Source: Clostridia bacterium (GTDB taxonomy: Bacteria; Bacillota; Clostridia; Christensenellales; CAG-138). Taken from it: a stretch of 64,000 bases of DNA. This document shows positions 8,334-16,993 of this stretch, piece after piece; within the stretch, counting starts at the first letter, position 1; the number at the start of each line of letters is the position of its first letter. The stretch lies in assembly GCA_017428025.1 (NCBI GenBank), contig JAFRRO010000091.1:1-64000 (forward strand). The letters run 5' to 3'. A program made the position numbers and the translations under genes. The notes beneath the pieces are model-generated. The model was not told the DNA's origin and did no database searches. It saw only the letters and a list, made by a program, of their open reading frames with translations.

Positions 8334-8959
8334 ACATTCTTTCGATCACCGATCCGGAATTTATCCCCTACGGCAAGGCGTTGGAGGGCTACGATACGGC
8401 TGAACTGCTTTCGGCCATGAACCGCATCGCGCTGCCGAAAGACGGCGTTGCGTACGAACCGGGCATCGATTCGCTCGAAGCGTGCGCGATCTTTGAAGAA
8501 CTGCGCGACCGCGCATACGGCGGCATGCCGATCGAGCTCGGCATGTGCTGGGGACACAACACCAGACTGAACTGCCTCGAATACCATCGCGACAGCGAGA
8601 TCAACATCGGCGCGGAGGACTTCATTCTGCTGCTCGCAAAGCAGGACGAGATCGAAAACGGCGTGCTGGACACGAAAACCGTCAAGGCGTTTCGCGTTCC
8701 GAAAGGCGTACCCGTCGAGGTGTATGCCACGACGCTGCACTATGCGCCGTGCCATACGGATGCCCAAGATGGCTTTCGCGTGGCGGTCGCGCTGCCGAAA
8801 GGCACCAATACCGCAAAGCCGGTGTTTACGGCAAAGTGCGAGGAGGATTCCTGGATGACCGCACGCAACAAGTGGCTGCTTGCCCATCCGGAATCCAGCG
8901 AAGCAAAAAACGGCGCGCACATCGGTCTGCGCGGCGAGAATATCGACATTTCAGAATAA
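8330..8959 (+). CDS. DUF4867 family protein
   Basis: A 209-residue cytoplasmic protein of a family that I recall appearing beside sugar kinases and fucose/arabinose-type isomerases in Firmicutes. Its biochemical role is not established to my knowledge. The start overlaps the xylB stop (ATGA) and an AAGGAG SD lies inside xylB. It has a jelly-roll feel (VEVYATTLHYAPCHT, with conserved His and Cys), which would fit a cupin-like sugar-phosphate isomerase or mutarotase, but that is inference only. The isomerase relic follows 12 bases downstream with its own SD. Confidence 0.75.
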   Translation: MNILSITDPEFIPYGKALEGYDTAELLSAMNRIALPKDGVAYEPGIDSLEACAIFEELRDRAYGGMPIELGMCWGHNTRLNCLEYHRDSEINIGAEDFILLLAKQDEIENGVLDTKTVKAFRVPKGVPVEVYATTLHYAPCHTDAQDGFRVAVALPKGTNTAKPVFTAKCEEDSWMTARNKWLLAHPESSEAKNGAHIGLRGENIDISE

Positions 8960-8971
8960 AGGAGAACAAGT

Positions 8972-9490
8972 ATGCAGAACATCCCGGAAGTCAAATTGGG
9001 CATCATTGCCGTCAGCCGCGACTGTTTCCCGATCGCGCTGTCCGAACAGAGAAGAAAGAATATCCTGAACGCGTACGCGGGCGAACTCTAAGAATGTCTC
9101 GTCACGGTAGAAAATGAAACCGACATGCAGAAGGCGGTCAGGGACGTCAAGGAACAGGGCTGCAACGCTCTGGTCGTATTCCTGGGCAACTTCGGTCCCG
9201 AAACGCCGGAAACGCTGATTGCGAAGCACTTCGACGGACCGTGCATGTTCGTCGCGGCGGGCAGGAGCTACATCACGGTCGACCTCGTCTATCAGTCGGT
9301 CGATCAGCTGCGCGGCATGCCGCTTCTGGACTTAGCGCATCCGCCGGTGGTGTATCCGCTCGCCTTTATGGGGCTTCTCTATGACGCGGACGGGCTCTGT
9401 CCCGCGGAGAAGATGGAGGAGCGGCTGAAGAGCGCGATCGACCGCTACGACGAGCTGCTTGAACAATACGGGCTTTCCGAAGCCGCATAA
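8972..9490 (+). pseudogene. Broken L-fucose/L-arabinose isomerase-like gene with ochre codon and foreign 3' tail
   Basis: The first 39 residues (VKLGIIAVSRDCFPIALSE and on) and the next block (ENETDMQKAVRDVKEQGCN, then FLGNFGPETPETLIAKHFDGP) look like the N-terminal domain of FucI/AraA-fold sugar isomerases. A TAA at 9089-9091 interrupts the frame exactly where the pattern GEL-Y-EC would want tyrosine, so a single base change is enough. After about residue 92 the isomerase pattern ends and 75 residues of unrelated sequence follow (LRGMPLLDLAHPPVVYPLAF and on), which I do not recognise. Full family members are about 470 residues. It is the third gene of the xylB operon. Its loss suggests the pathway no longer works. 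Confidence 0.75.
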
Positions 9491-9500
9491 GAAACGATAA

Positions 9501-9535
9501 GCCGGAACGGGATCACCGCTCCGGCCCGTTTTTTG
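9501..9535 (+). terminator. Terminator after the xylB operon
   Basis: AACGGG at 9506-9511 pairs with CCCGTT at 9525-9530, followed by a T run. A competing GCCGGA/TCCGGC pairing is also possible. It lies just after the isomerase relic stop. Confidence 0.6.
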
Positions 9536-9700
9536 TTTGAAGTCGGACAGACCGAGCTGCTCGTCAAAGGTCTTGCATCAGGGGAATACGAGGTCCGCGT
9601 GCGCGCGTTTGTCGATACGACCGGCGCGGAGAAAAGCTTCCTGATCATGGATATCAACTACGGCGAGTACAGCGACGTGATGACGGCAGCGGTGAATTAG
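9536..9700 (+). pseudogene. Fibronectin type III-like 3' relic of a lost secreted protein
   Basis: An open stretch of 54 codons with no start and no SD, ending in TAG at 9698-9700. It reads like the second half of an Fn3 domain: TELLVKGLASGEYEVRVRA, then a loop, then YGEYSDVMTAAVN. It begins inside the T run of the preceding terminator, so the upstream part was deleted. A good terminator sits 100 bases downstream, as expected for a real gene end. Fn3 domains are common at the ends of secreted glycosidases, so this fits loss of another such gene here. Confidence 0.55.
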
Positions 9701-9797
9701 CGCCTATCCCGATACGAAAGAATACAGGCGTTCGGCACGCGGACTTCAACCGTCCGGAAACGGTACGATCGCCCGATCCCATAACCCAAAACAACCC

Positions 9798-9826
9798 GAG
9801 GCGAAGCCACAGGCTCCGCCTCTTTT
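9798..9826 (+). terminator. Rho-independent terminator
   Basis: Stem GAGGCGAAGCC with GGCTCCGCCTC around ACA, one mismatch, then TTTT. It presumably ended the gene whose Fn3 relic lies upstream. Confidence 0.75.
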
Positions 9827-9952
9827 CATACGGACCAAGGATTCGGACGCTGCGGTTTGAAACGGAAACATGCCGCATATCCGTGCCTGCCGAAGGAAGG
9901 GAACGCAAAGAAAATCGACCGCTCGAAGTTTGCATGTTTATGCAGCGCGATA

Positions 9953-9988
9953 TTGCTTCTTTGTCAAATTATGGTAAAATATTTAGAT
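9953..9988 (+). promoter_or_regulatory. Promoter region of the secreted tandem-domain protein
   Basis: Two overlapping readings are possible: TTGCTT (9953-9958) with TAAAAT (9975-9980), or TTGTCA (9961-9966) with TTAGAT (9983-9988). Both have 16-base spacers. The local sequence is AT-rich relative to its surroundings. Confidence 0.5.
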
Positions 9989-10070
9989 GTGAATACGCTG
10001 CATACAGACTGAATTCAGGGGGGGCATATCGGTATGCGGCGATCCGAAAACGAGGATGGAGGTCGATTTC

Positions 10071-12107
10071 ATGAGACGAAAACTGCTTGCCCTATTTCTG
10101 GTCCTATGCCTTGTGCTCCCGCTCATCCCGGCGGTGACACTCGACGTTGCTTCGGCTGAAACGACAAAGACTTATAGACTCGTCACTTCTGTAGAAGAAC
10201 TGCAGGATGGTTGCATTTATCTGCTTGTCAATACAGATGAAGCCGGCGTTGGAAAAGCGCTTTCCAAGCAAAACACCATTAATCGTTCGGCTGTCGATGT
10301 TACGATTACAACGGATAGGACGATTGTTTTGACGGAATATCAAATTGCTTTAAATAATAGCGATGACAAGGTGTTCCAGCTGACGCTCGGCGGCAGTACA
10401 GGCGAATGGTCGTTTTATATCGAGTCTGCTGGCTATCTATTTAATCCTCCATCGAATAATCAATTGAAAACACAGGGGACAAACAATGACAATTCCAAGT
10501 TTACTATCAGTTTTGAAAACACTGATGTCAACATAATAAGCTCCAGTGGTAGGTATCTTTGCTACGATGAGGATAGTAACGTCTATTCATGCTATGCTGA
10601 AGACGATATTGGTGATAAGGATAGTTTTCTCTGCCTTTATCGGTATGATGCCGATGCGGGGATTGACGATCCGCCCGTAACACCGTCACCGACTGCGGAA
10701 CCAACCGCCACTCCGGAGCCGTCACCGACTGCGGAACCGAATGATTCAAAGACTTATGTGCTTGTTACGGAAGAAAAAGAATTGGCGAGCGGAAGCACAT
10801 ATTTAATTGCCAGTTCCGGCGAGAGCGGAAAAGCTTATGTAATGTCTAAGCAGGATGCGAACACACGTTCGGCATATGAAGTTACAGTCAGCGATGATTC
10901 AACAATTGTATTGAACACAAGCGAAATTGCGTCCTCAAATAACGACTCAACCGCATTCGAATTGAAACTGGAAGGCAGTACGGATGCTTGGGCGTTGTTT
11001 GATCCTATCAACGGGTATTTATATTCCGCATACAACGGTGACTATTTGATATCGAGTCCGGAACAGACTTGCACCTTTACAATCAGATATAACAGCGGTT
11101 CTGTCGCAGCCATGATCTCTTCAATGAATGGCACAGATCATGATGATTTACAGTTTAACGACAATAACAAGGTATTTTCCTGCTATGAAAGAGGAAAGCA
11201 GCCTATCTACCTCTACAAACTTGTCGATGGCACCGAACCGCCGGCGGATAAACCCGAAATCGAGAGTTGGTCGGTCGTGCTTTCCGGACAGATCGGCATG
11301 AACTTCTATATGACGATTCCGGAAGGGTATCAACCTGATACTATGAAAATCACAATCGGCAGCAGAGAAGTAACGGCGAAAGGCGTGAAGCAGGATGACG
11401 GACGCTATAAGTTTACCTGTTATCTGACATCGGTCGAAATGGCGGAGCAGATCACGGCTGTATACACCTACGAGGTTGACGGCACAGAAGCGAGGGAGAG
11501 CAAAACCACAAGTATTCAGGGGTATCTGAACGAAATCATTGAGAACATAGACCACAAAGAGGAATACGAGAAGGCTAAAGCACTTGCAAAAGCACTCCTG
11601 AATTACGGTTATTATGCGCAGAAAGCGGTAGCTGATGGTGTGAATCACCCGGAGACGGACGGAACTTATATCGGAGAAGCGAATCTGCCGACGGAGATAA
11701 CCGGATATGTTACCGAACCGACTTTGGACAGTTCTATCATTACGGGCGTCACATATTCTCTGAGCCTTGACACGGAAACCGCGTTGAACATCTATCTGAC
11801 AACGGCGGACGGATGTGTGCTGTCGAAGGACAACGTCGTCATTTCGGCAACCGGTGCAGATGTTGAATACTCGGTCGACAAGGTAGGAAGCCGTTACCGC
11901 GTGAAGATCACCGGGATCGGCGCGCACGAACTCGGGACGGTCATTACCGTCACAACCGGCAACAGCACAATTCAGGCGTCGGCGCTTACATACGTGCAGA
12001 AGTGTCTTGTGAACGACAAAGTAAAGCAGGCAACCAAGAACGCGGCAGCAGCGCTGTATCGATACTATCAAGAGGCGATCATTTATGCAGGAGGGGCAGA
12101 AGGATGA
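10071..12107 (+). CDS. Large secreted protein with a duplicated N-terminal domain
   Basis: A 678-residue exported protein of unknown function. A signal peptide (RRKLLALFLVLCLVLPLIPA) ends near ASAET. Two related domains of about 150 residues follow, starting TYRLVTSVEELQDGCIYLL and TYVLVTEEKELASGSTYLI. Each carries a KxLSKQ/MSKQ-type strand and ends in a YLCYDED or VFSCYE strand. They are joined by a Pro/Thr/Glu linker with a repeated PSPTAEP. The C-terminal 290 residues (from SWSVVLSGQIGMNFYMTIPE) are a separate region. Start 10071 has GGAGG 8 bases upstream, better than the in-frame ATG at 10056. Base and codon use is visibly poorer in GC than its neighbours, suggesting recent acquisition. 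The stop overlaps the next small gene. Confidence 0.8.
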   Translation: MRRKLLALFLVLCLVLPLIPAVTLDVASAETTKTYRLVTSVEELQDGCIYLLVNTDEAGVGKALSKQNTINRSAVDVTITTDRTIVLTEYQIALNNSDDKVFQLTLGGSTGEWSFYIESAGYLFNPPSNNQLKTQGTNNDNSKFTISFENTDVNIISSSGRYLCYDEDSNVYSCYAEDDIGDKDSFLCLYRYDADAGIDDPPVTPSPTAEPTATPEPSPTAEPNDSKTYVLVTEEKELASGSTYLIASSGESGKAYVMSKQDANTRSAYEVTVSDDSTIVLNTSEIASSNNDSTAFELKLEGSTDAWALFDPINGYLYSAYNGDYLISSPEQTCTFTIRYNSGSVAAMISSMNGTDHDDLQFNDNNKVFSCYERGKQPIYLYKLVDGTEPPADKPEIESWSVVLSGQIGMNFYMTIPEGYQPDTMKITIGSREVTAKGVKQDDGRYKFTCYLTSVEMAEQITAVYTYEVDGTEARESKTTSIQGYLNEIIENIDHKEEYEKAKALAKALLNYGYYAQKAVADGVNHPETDGTYIGEANLPTEITGYVTEPTLDSSIITGVTYSLSLDTETALNIYLTTADGCVLSKDNVVISATGADVEYSVDKVGSRYRVKITGIGAHELGTVITVTTGNSTIQASALTYVQKCLVNDKVKQATKNAAAALYRYYQEAIIYAGGAEG

Positions 12108-12199
12108 AAGAGTACGAACGTTTGGAAATGGAAGTTGTCATTCTGGAGTCGGAAGACGTTATTACCGAAAGCGAGCTTGATTTGGAAGAGATATCGTGA
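12104..12199 (+). CDS. 31-residue acidic peptide gene coupled to the secreted protein
   Basis: The ATG overlaps the TGA of the 678-residue gene (ATGA), the classic sign of translational coupling, and a GGAGGGG run lies about 10 bases upstream. The peptide starts MKEYERLEMEVVILE and continues SEDVITESELDLEEIS. Twelve of its 31 residues are Asp or Glu. From memory, short open frames of the type Y-x-x-P/L-E-x-E-V ending in a DVIT(T/E)S segment are frequent in Clostridia, but their role is unknown to me. It has no signal peptide or membrane segment. A terminator follows directly, so it is the last gene of a two-gene operon. Confidence 0.55.
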   Translation: MKEYERLEMEVVILESEDVITESELDLEEIS

Positions 12200-12209
12200 C
12201 GCAAGCAGC

Positions 12210-12238
12210 AAGGCGGGGGCAAGCGCTCCCGCCTTTTG
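12210..12238 (+). terminator. Rho-independent terminator
   Basis: AAGGCGGG (12210-12217) pairs with CCCGCCTT (12228-12235), followed by TT. It closes the secreted protein and micropeptide operon. Confidence 0.8.
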
Positions 12239-12399
12239 CGTTGACAAGCGACGATTTGCGTCTGCAACCCGCCGGAAATAGACCGGCGGTTGGGAAAAAA
12301 ACGGGGTAAATCAACCGCAGGGTGATAGCCAAAGCGGTTCGGATATGGTATACTGACGAAAACGGCGCGAGCGCCGAAGCAAGGAAAGGAAGTGTACGG

Positions 12400-13785
12400 A
12401 TGATTCAGGATCTTTTGACGGACAAGCGGCATCTGTTTGCCGCGGACGTCAACACGGAACTCAGAGCCCAGCGCAACACGAGCCGTCGGGCGGTGCTGCT
12501 GAACGGCAATCTGGTCAACAACGCGCAGACGGAGCAATTCGGCGTCTCGGCGCGCGTATATCGGGACGGCGTCTACGGGTTCTCCTCCACGGCGGAGTAT
12601 ACCGACGAGACGGTGAAGGAGGTATTGAAGGCGGCGAGCGAGAACGCGGCGTTCCTTGCGCGGCATGCAGGCAAGGGCAAGGGACCGCACAAGCCGATGG
12701 CGGGCGGACGCATTCTGCGGGCGTACGACCTTGCGGACATCGAGCAGCGCCGGTACATCGAGTTTGCGACGGCGATCGACGACTATATCGCAAAGAAGTA
12801 CCCCGATCTATTAAGCCGCACCGTCGTGGCGATGTCGGATTCGATGGAAAAGCTTTTGTGCGTCAGCAACGGCTGCGACGGACACAGCGTGCTGCCGAGA
12901 AGCTACCTCTTCGCGATTCTGACGTATCCGACGCCGGACGGCAAGCCGGTGGAGCTGTTTACGGCGATCGGCGGCGGCGACACGTTCGACCGCAATTTCC
13001 AAAACCCCGAGGACTGCTATGCCGAGATCGACAAAGCCTATGACAAGGTGCGTCAGAAGGCGGAGGGCGTCTATCCCGAGGCGGGCAATAAGACCGTCAT
13101 CTTGGGCGGAGAGCTTGCGGGCATGCTCGCGCACGAGGCGGTGGGACACACCGTCGAGGCCGATCTGGTGCTCGGCGGATCGGTTGCGGGCCCGAATCTC
13201 CATAAGCGTGTCGGCTCGGAGCTCGTCAACCTGACGGACTTTGCGCACACCGCGTTCGGCAAGCCCGCGCCGCTGCCGATCTATGTCGACGACGAGGGCA
13301 CCGAGGCGACCGACGCCGTGCTGATCAAGGACGGCATCCTGGTCGGCTACATGAACAGCCGCGAAACCGCCGAGCGCTTCGGCATGGTTCCGACCGGCAA
13401 CGCGCGCGCGTATCTGTTCTCTGACGAACCGCTGATCCGCATGCGCAACACGGCGGTGCTGCCCGGCACGTCGAAGCTCGAGGACATGATCGCGTCGATC
13501 GACGACGGCTATTATCTCATCCATTCGAACAACGGTCAGGCGGACACGACCGGCGAATTCATGTACGGCGTGACGTTCGGCTACGAGATCAAAAACGGCA
13601 GGCTTGCGCGGCCGCTGCTCGATACGACGATCTCGGGCGTGGCGTTCGACATGCTCAAAACGGTCGACATGATTTCGGACGATATCACATGGGTATCCGC
13701 GGGCATGTGCGGCAAAAAGCAACCGATGCCCGTGAGCATGGGCGGACCGGCAATCCGTTGCCGCGTCACCATCGGCGGACGGTAA
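12400..13785 (+). CDS. tldD: TldD-type metalloprotease
   Basis: A 461-residue cytoplasmic zinc protease subunit. In E. coli, TldD with TldE degrades unfolded peptides and removes the leader of microcin B17. The TldD-specific HExxxH motif is present as AHEAVGHTVEAD, with His245, Glu246 and His250. Further family marks are the YVDDEGTEATD stretch and the C-terminal GVTFGYEIKNGRLARPL. The ATG at 12400 has an AAGGAAG SD and starts at the normal N-terminus. The frame is open further upstream but lacks a start signal. The partner gene begins 12 bases downstream. Confidence 0.9.
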   Translation: MIQDLLTDKRHLFAADVNTELRAQRNTSRRAVLLNGNLVNNAQTEQFGVSARVYRDGVYGFSSTAEYTDETVKEVLKAASENAAFLARHAGKGKGPHKPMAGGRILRAYDLADIEQRRYIEFATAIDDYIAKKYPDLLSRTVVAMSDSMEKLLCVSNGCDGHSVLPRSYLFAILTYPTPDGKPVELFTAIGGGDTFDRNFQNPEDCYAEIDKAYDKVRQKAEGVYPEAGNKTVILGGELAGMLAHEAVGHTVEADLVLGGSVAGPNLHKRVGSELVNLTDFAHTAFGKPAPLPIYVDDEGTEATDAVLIKDGILVGYMNSRETAERFGMVPTGNARAYLFSDEPLIRMRNTAVLPGTSKLEDMIASIDDGYYLIHSNNGQADTTGEFMYGVTFGYEIKNGRLARPLLDTTISGVAFDMLKTVDMISDDITWVSAGMCGKKQPMPVSMGGPAIRCRVTIGGR

Positions 13786-13797
13786 GGAGGGAAAACC

Positions 13798-15099
13798 ATG
13801 ATCGAAACCTTGAAACTGACGGCGAAAGAAGCCGTGAAAGCCCTGAGAAACGCGGGCGCCGAAAAGGCGCAGAGCACCGTGACCTATACCGTCACGCACG
13901 AATTCAACGTGGACGGCGGCGAATTCAGCCTGTTCCGCACGCTGTTCGACAAATCCCTGCGGATGAGCGCGATCACCGGCGGCAGGCGCGGCGTTGTCTC
14001 GCGGAACCGCTACGACGATGCGACGATTCGCGAAAGCGCCGGGGCATGCCTGGAGGCGGCGGCGTCCGCTGCGCCCGACGAGGCATGGGATATCGCGCCG
14101 CTGACAAAGAACGAGGACTTTACGCTCGGTGAGATCAAGCCCGATCTGGACAAGCTGTTCGACCGCTGCAAAGAGCTGATGGAGGGCGTGAAGACGCGCT
14201 TTCCGAAGATCATCATGGAGCAGATGATCGTCGATCACCGCGAGATCATCGAGGTCAACGCCAATTCGAACGGCGTGCTGTTCTCGACGCACAAGGGCAA
14301 TTATTTCATCGAACTGATGTTCAGCGGGCACGAGGGCGAGAAATCGTCGTCGTTCTATGTGAGCGTGCTGACGACGGACACTCTCGAAAAGCCGTTCCTC
14401 GAATGCGGCTCGCTTGCGACGGACCTCGGCAACGTCGAAAAACAGATCGAGACCGAGAGCGTCGAGGGCAAGTTCGAGGGCACGATGGTGCTGATGCCGC
14501 TGTGCAGCATGGAACTGCTCGGTGGGCTTCTGACGACGTTCGCGGGCGAAGACGGTCTTTTGACCGACACGAGCCCGTGGAAGGACAAGCTCGGCGAACA
14601 GGTTGCCGACGAACGGCTCACCGTCTCGCTCGCGCCGCTCGACGAACGGATCGTCTGCGGCGAACGCATCACGGCGGAGGGCTTCCCGGCGGAGAACTAC
14701 GACCTGATCAAGAACGGCCGTCTGAACGCGTTTGCGTTGAGCCTGTACTCCGCAAACAAGCTCAATCTTCCGCGCGCAAAGAACGACAGCGAGAGCATCG
14801 TCATCGAAGCGGGCGACAAGCCGCTTTCCGAGATCATCGCGTCGATCGACAGGGGCATCCTCGTCGGACGCTTCTCGGGCGGCAACCCCGCTCCGAACGG
14901 CGACTTCTCGGGCGTTGCGAAAAATAGCTTTTTGATCGAAAACGGCAAGATCGGCCGCGCGCTGTCCGAGACCATGATCGGCGGCAACTTCGCCGAGATG
15001 CTGTTCAAGCTCCGCGACATCTCGAAGGAGCAGATCAACGCGGGCCTGTTCGTCCTGCCGTATCTCGCCTTCGACGGCATCACGATCTCCGGAAAATAA
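13798..15099 (+). CDS. pmbA: PmbA/TldE-type partner subunit of TldD
   Basis: A 433-residue homologue of TldE/PmbA, the non-catalytic partner that forms the peptide tunnel with TldD. It lacks the HExxxH motif, as expected. Features include the GGEFSLFRTLF and GGRRGVVSRNRYDD strands, MILDH-like MIVDHREIIEVNANSNG, and the C-terminal GGNFAEMLFKLRDISKEQ. AAGGAGG precedes the ATG. The gene is co-transcribed with tldD. Which peptides the pair handles here is unknown; a small acidic peptide gene lies directly upstream of the pair. Confidence 0.88.
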   Translation: MIETLKLTAKEAVKALRNAGAEKAQSTVTYTVTHEFNVDGGEFSLFRTLFDKSLRMSAITGGRRGVVSRNRYDDATIRESAGACLEAAASAAPDEAWDIAPLTKNEDFTLGEIKPDLDKLFDRCKELMEGVKTRFPKIIMEQMIVDHREIIEVNANSNGVLFSTHKGNYFIELMFSGHEGEKSSSFYVSVLTTDTLEKPFLECGSLATDLGNVEKQIETESVEGKFEGTMVLMPLCSMELLGGLLTTFAGEDGLLTDTSPWKDKLGEQVADERLTVSLAPLDERIVCGERITAEGFPAENYDLIKNGRLNAFALSLYSANKLNLPRAKNDSESIVIEAGDKPLSEIIASIDRGILVGRFSGGNPAPNGDFSGVAKNSFLIENGKIGRALSETMIGGNFAEMLFKLRDISKEQINAGLFVLPYLAFDGITISGK

Positions 15100-15120
15100 C
15101 CGAAAACCGAAAAAGCAGGG

Positions 15121-15257
15121 GCTGTTAACAACCCTCCCGTCTTTTGCTTCGCAAAATCCACCCTCCCTTACACAGGGAGGGCTTTTTCTTGCGTAAAAAA
15201 GAGGCTCCCCTGTGTAAGGGGAGCTGGATCGCGAAGCGAGACTGAGGGGTTGTATTT
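15121..15257. repeat. Paired inverted copies of a two-hairpin intergenic repeat (R1)
   Basis: Two oppositely oriented copies face each other. The left one (15121-15185) has CCCTCCCTTACACAGGGAGGG and a TTTTGCTTCGCAAAA hairpin. The right one (15205-15257) has GGCTCCCCTGTGTAAGGGGA, then CGCGAAGCGAGACTGAGGGG. Together they make an imperfect palindrome of about 135 bases between two convergent genes and can terminate both. Related copies lie near 33.3, 59.6 and 61.1 kb. Confidence 0.75.
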
Positions 15258-15303
15258 GAAAACGCTCTTGACGAACCTCCTGTCAGCCCCCCTTTTCATT
15301 TTG

Positions 15304-16797
15304 TTATTTGAGATTGTAGAGCGCGGTGAACTTCTCCGTGAGATAGTCCGTATAGTAGGTCGGATCGAACGGCGCGCCGAACGCTTCCTCCATCAGCGCG
15401 GTCGGCTCCTTCATGCAGCCGAAGCGGTAGATATGCTCGGTCAGCCATTCGACGATCGGCTTGAGATTGCCTGCGCGGACGTTGTTCCACACGTCGATCT
15501 CGCGCTCCATGCGCTTGATCAGCTGCGCGCCGTATGCGCTGCCCAGCGCGTAGGACGGGAAGTACCCGAACAGCGCGCTTGCCCAGTGCGAATCCTGCAG
15601 CACGCCGCGGCGGTCGTCCGGCACGTCGATGCCGAGGTACTCCTTGTACATGCGGTTCCACTCCATGGGCAGGTCCTTTGCTTTGAGATCGCCGTCGAAC
15701 AGCCGCTTTTCAAGCTCGTAGCGCACCATGACGTGCAGCGCGTAGGTCAGCTCGTCGGCTTCGGTGCGGACCAGAGACGGTTCCGCCTTGTTGACCGCGA
15801 CGTAGAACTGATGCGCGGTCACGCCCTTGAGCTGTTCGGGGAAGATCTCCTGCATCTTCGGGAAGATCGCCTCGCAAAACGGCTCGCTCCGGCCGATGAT
15901 GTTCTCAAAGAAGCGCGACTGGCATTCGTGCACGCTCATCGATACGCCGCAGCCGATCGGCAGCCTTGCGATCTCGTCGGCGACGTTGCGTTCGTAAGTC
16001 GCGTGACCGCCCTCGTGAATCACGCTGTACATCGACGCCTCGACCATGTCCTCATGGTAGTGCGTGGTGATGCGCACGTCGTATTTCGTGAACTCCGTGG
16101 TGAACGGATGCTCGGTCTCGCCGATGATGCAGTGGTTCCTGTCGAGCCCCAGCACGTCCATCAGATAGTCCGAAAAGATGCGCTGGTCGGCAATCGGATA
16201 GTGCGTGTGCAGGAACGAGACGTCCGGCTGCTCCTTGATCTTTGCAATCACGGGCACGAGCCGCTCGCGCACGGTCGCGAAGAACCGGTCGAGCGTCGCG
16301 GTGTTGAGTCCCTTTTCGTACGTGTCCAGCAGCGTGTCGTAGACCGGCGCGTCGGGCCGATAGTAGCGCGCAAAGCGCTTGACGCTTTCGATCAGCTTTT
16401 CGAGGTGCGGCAGGAACATCCGGAAATCGCTCTTCAGCTTCGCTTCGTGCCAGACCTGATCGGCGATCGTCTGGTCGATCGTGAACTGCACGTATTCCTC
16501 CTTCGGAATACAGGCGATGCGTTCGCGCTCCTCCATCGCAAGCTCCGCAGTGCGCACGATGACCGGATCCACCTCGTCGCGGTGCGCGAGGATCTCCTTC
16601 TGCATCGCTTCGACCTCGGGCGAGGTTTCCATCTCATAGTCGACCTCGGAGAGCACGCCCAGCGTGTCGCCGACGATGGCGCCCGCGCCTTTGGGCATGA
16701 TCGTGTTCATGTCGTAGGACATCAGTCCCATCGCGTGATGATAGGCGCGAAGCTTTTCGAGATACGCGCGATAACGCGCAACGGTTTCTTGTATCAT
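15304..16797 (-). CDS. Carboxypeptidase Taq-type (M32) metallocarboxypeptidase
   Basis: A 497-residue cytoplasmic zinc enzyme that trims C-terminal residues from peptides, the usual length of M32 (about 500). The catalytic motif is VIHEGGHATYER, with His261, Glu262 and His265. The family-specific DYDMNTIMPKGA-like N-terminus, the YFPSYALGSAYGAQL stretch and the C-terminal helices are present. I chose the ATG at 16797, which has AAAGGAG 8 bases upstream, although the frame is open further. It is the last gene of a long minus-strand run and faces the tldD/pmbA pair across the palindromic repeat, so peptide breakdown genes meet here. Confidence 0.92.
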   Translation of the reverse strand: MIQETVARYRAYLEKLRAYHHAMGLMSYDMNTIMPKGAGAIVGDTLGVLSEVDYEMETSPEVEAMQKEILAHRDEVDPVIVRTAELAMEERERIACIPKEEYVQFTIDQTIADQVWHEAKLKSDFRMFLPHLEKLIESVKRFARYYRPDAPVYDTLLDTYEKGLNTATLDRFFATVRERLVPVIAKIKEQPDVSFLHTHYPIADQRIFSDYLMDVLGLDRNHCIIGETEHPFTTEFTKYDVRITTHYHEDMVEASMYSVIHEGGHATYERNVADEIARLPIGCGVSMSVHECQSRFFENIIGRSEPFCEAIFPKMQEIFPEQLKGVTAHQFYVAVNKAEPSLVRTEADELTYALHVMVRYELEKRLFDGDLKAKDLPMEWNRMYKEYLGIDVPDDRRGVLQDSHWASALFGYFPSYALGSAYGAQLIKRMEREIDVWNNVRAGNLKPIVEWLTEHIYRFGCMKEPTALMEEAFGAPFDPTYYTDYLTEKFTALYNLK

Positions 16798-16817
16798 GTC
16801 AGAACTCCTTTCAGGTT

Positions 16818-16979
16818 TTAATTTGCATCGGGTTTTTTCGGCTTGCCGAACAGGATCAGCAGCACGACGGAGATCACGCCCGCGGCGATCAGAATCACGC
16901 TGCGCAGCGTGCCGGCGTTCGCTTCGCCCGCGCAGGCGAGCGGCGTAAGCAGCGGAAGCAGGGAGAACAGTCGTTTCAT
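16818..16979 (-). CDS. Small exported or membrane protein, 53 residues
   Basis: The protein starts MKRLFSLLPLLTPLACAGEA, a signal-peptide-like segment. A single membrane helix (SVILIAAGVISVVLLILF) and a basic tail (GKPKKPDAN) follow. An AAGGAG SD lies 6 bases upstream of the ATG at 16979. It sits 14 bases after the C11 peptidase and 20 bases before the M32 gene on the same strand, so it is co-transcribed with both. I do not recognise a family. It could be a membrane partner of the C11 peptidase. Confidence 0.6.
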   Translation of the reverse strand: MKRLFSLLPLLTPLACAGEANAGTLRSVILIAAGVISVVLLILFGKPKKPDAN

Positions 16980-16993
16980 CGGCGGCTCCTTTC

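Noticed and set aside
15250..16821. A 523-codon plus-strand frame over the M32 carboxypeptidase
   Set aside because: It is antisense to a gene with an intact HEGGH motif; its composition is that of a reverse-complement frame and it starts inside the intergenic palindrome.
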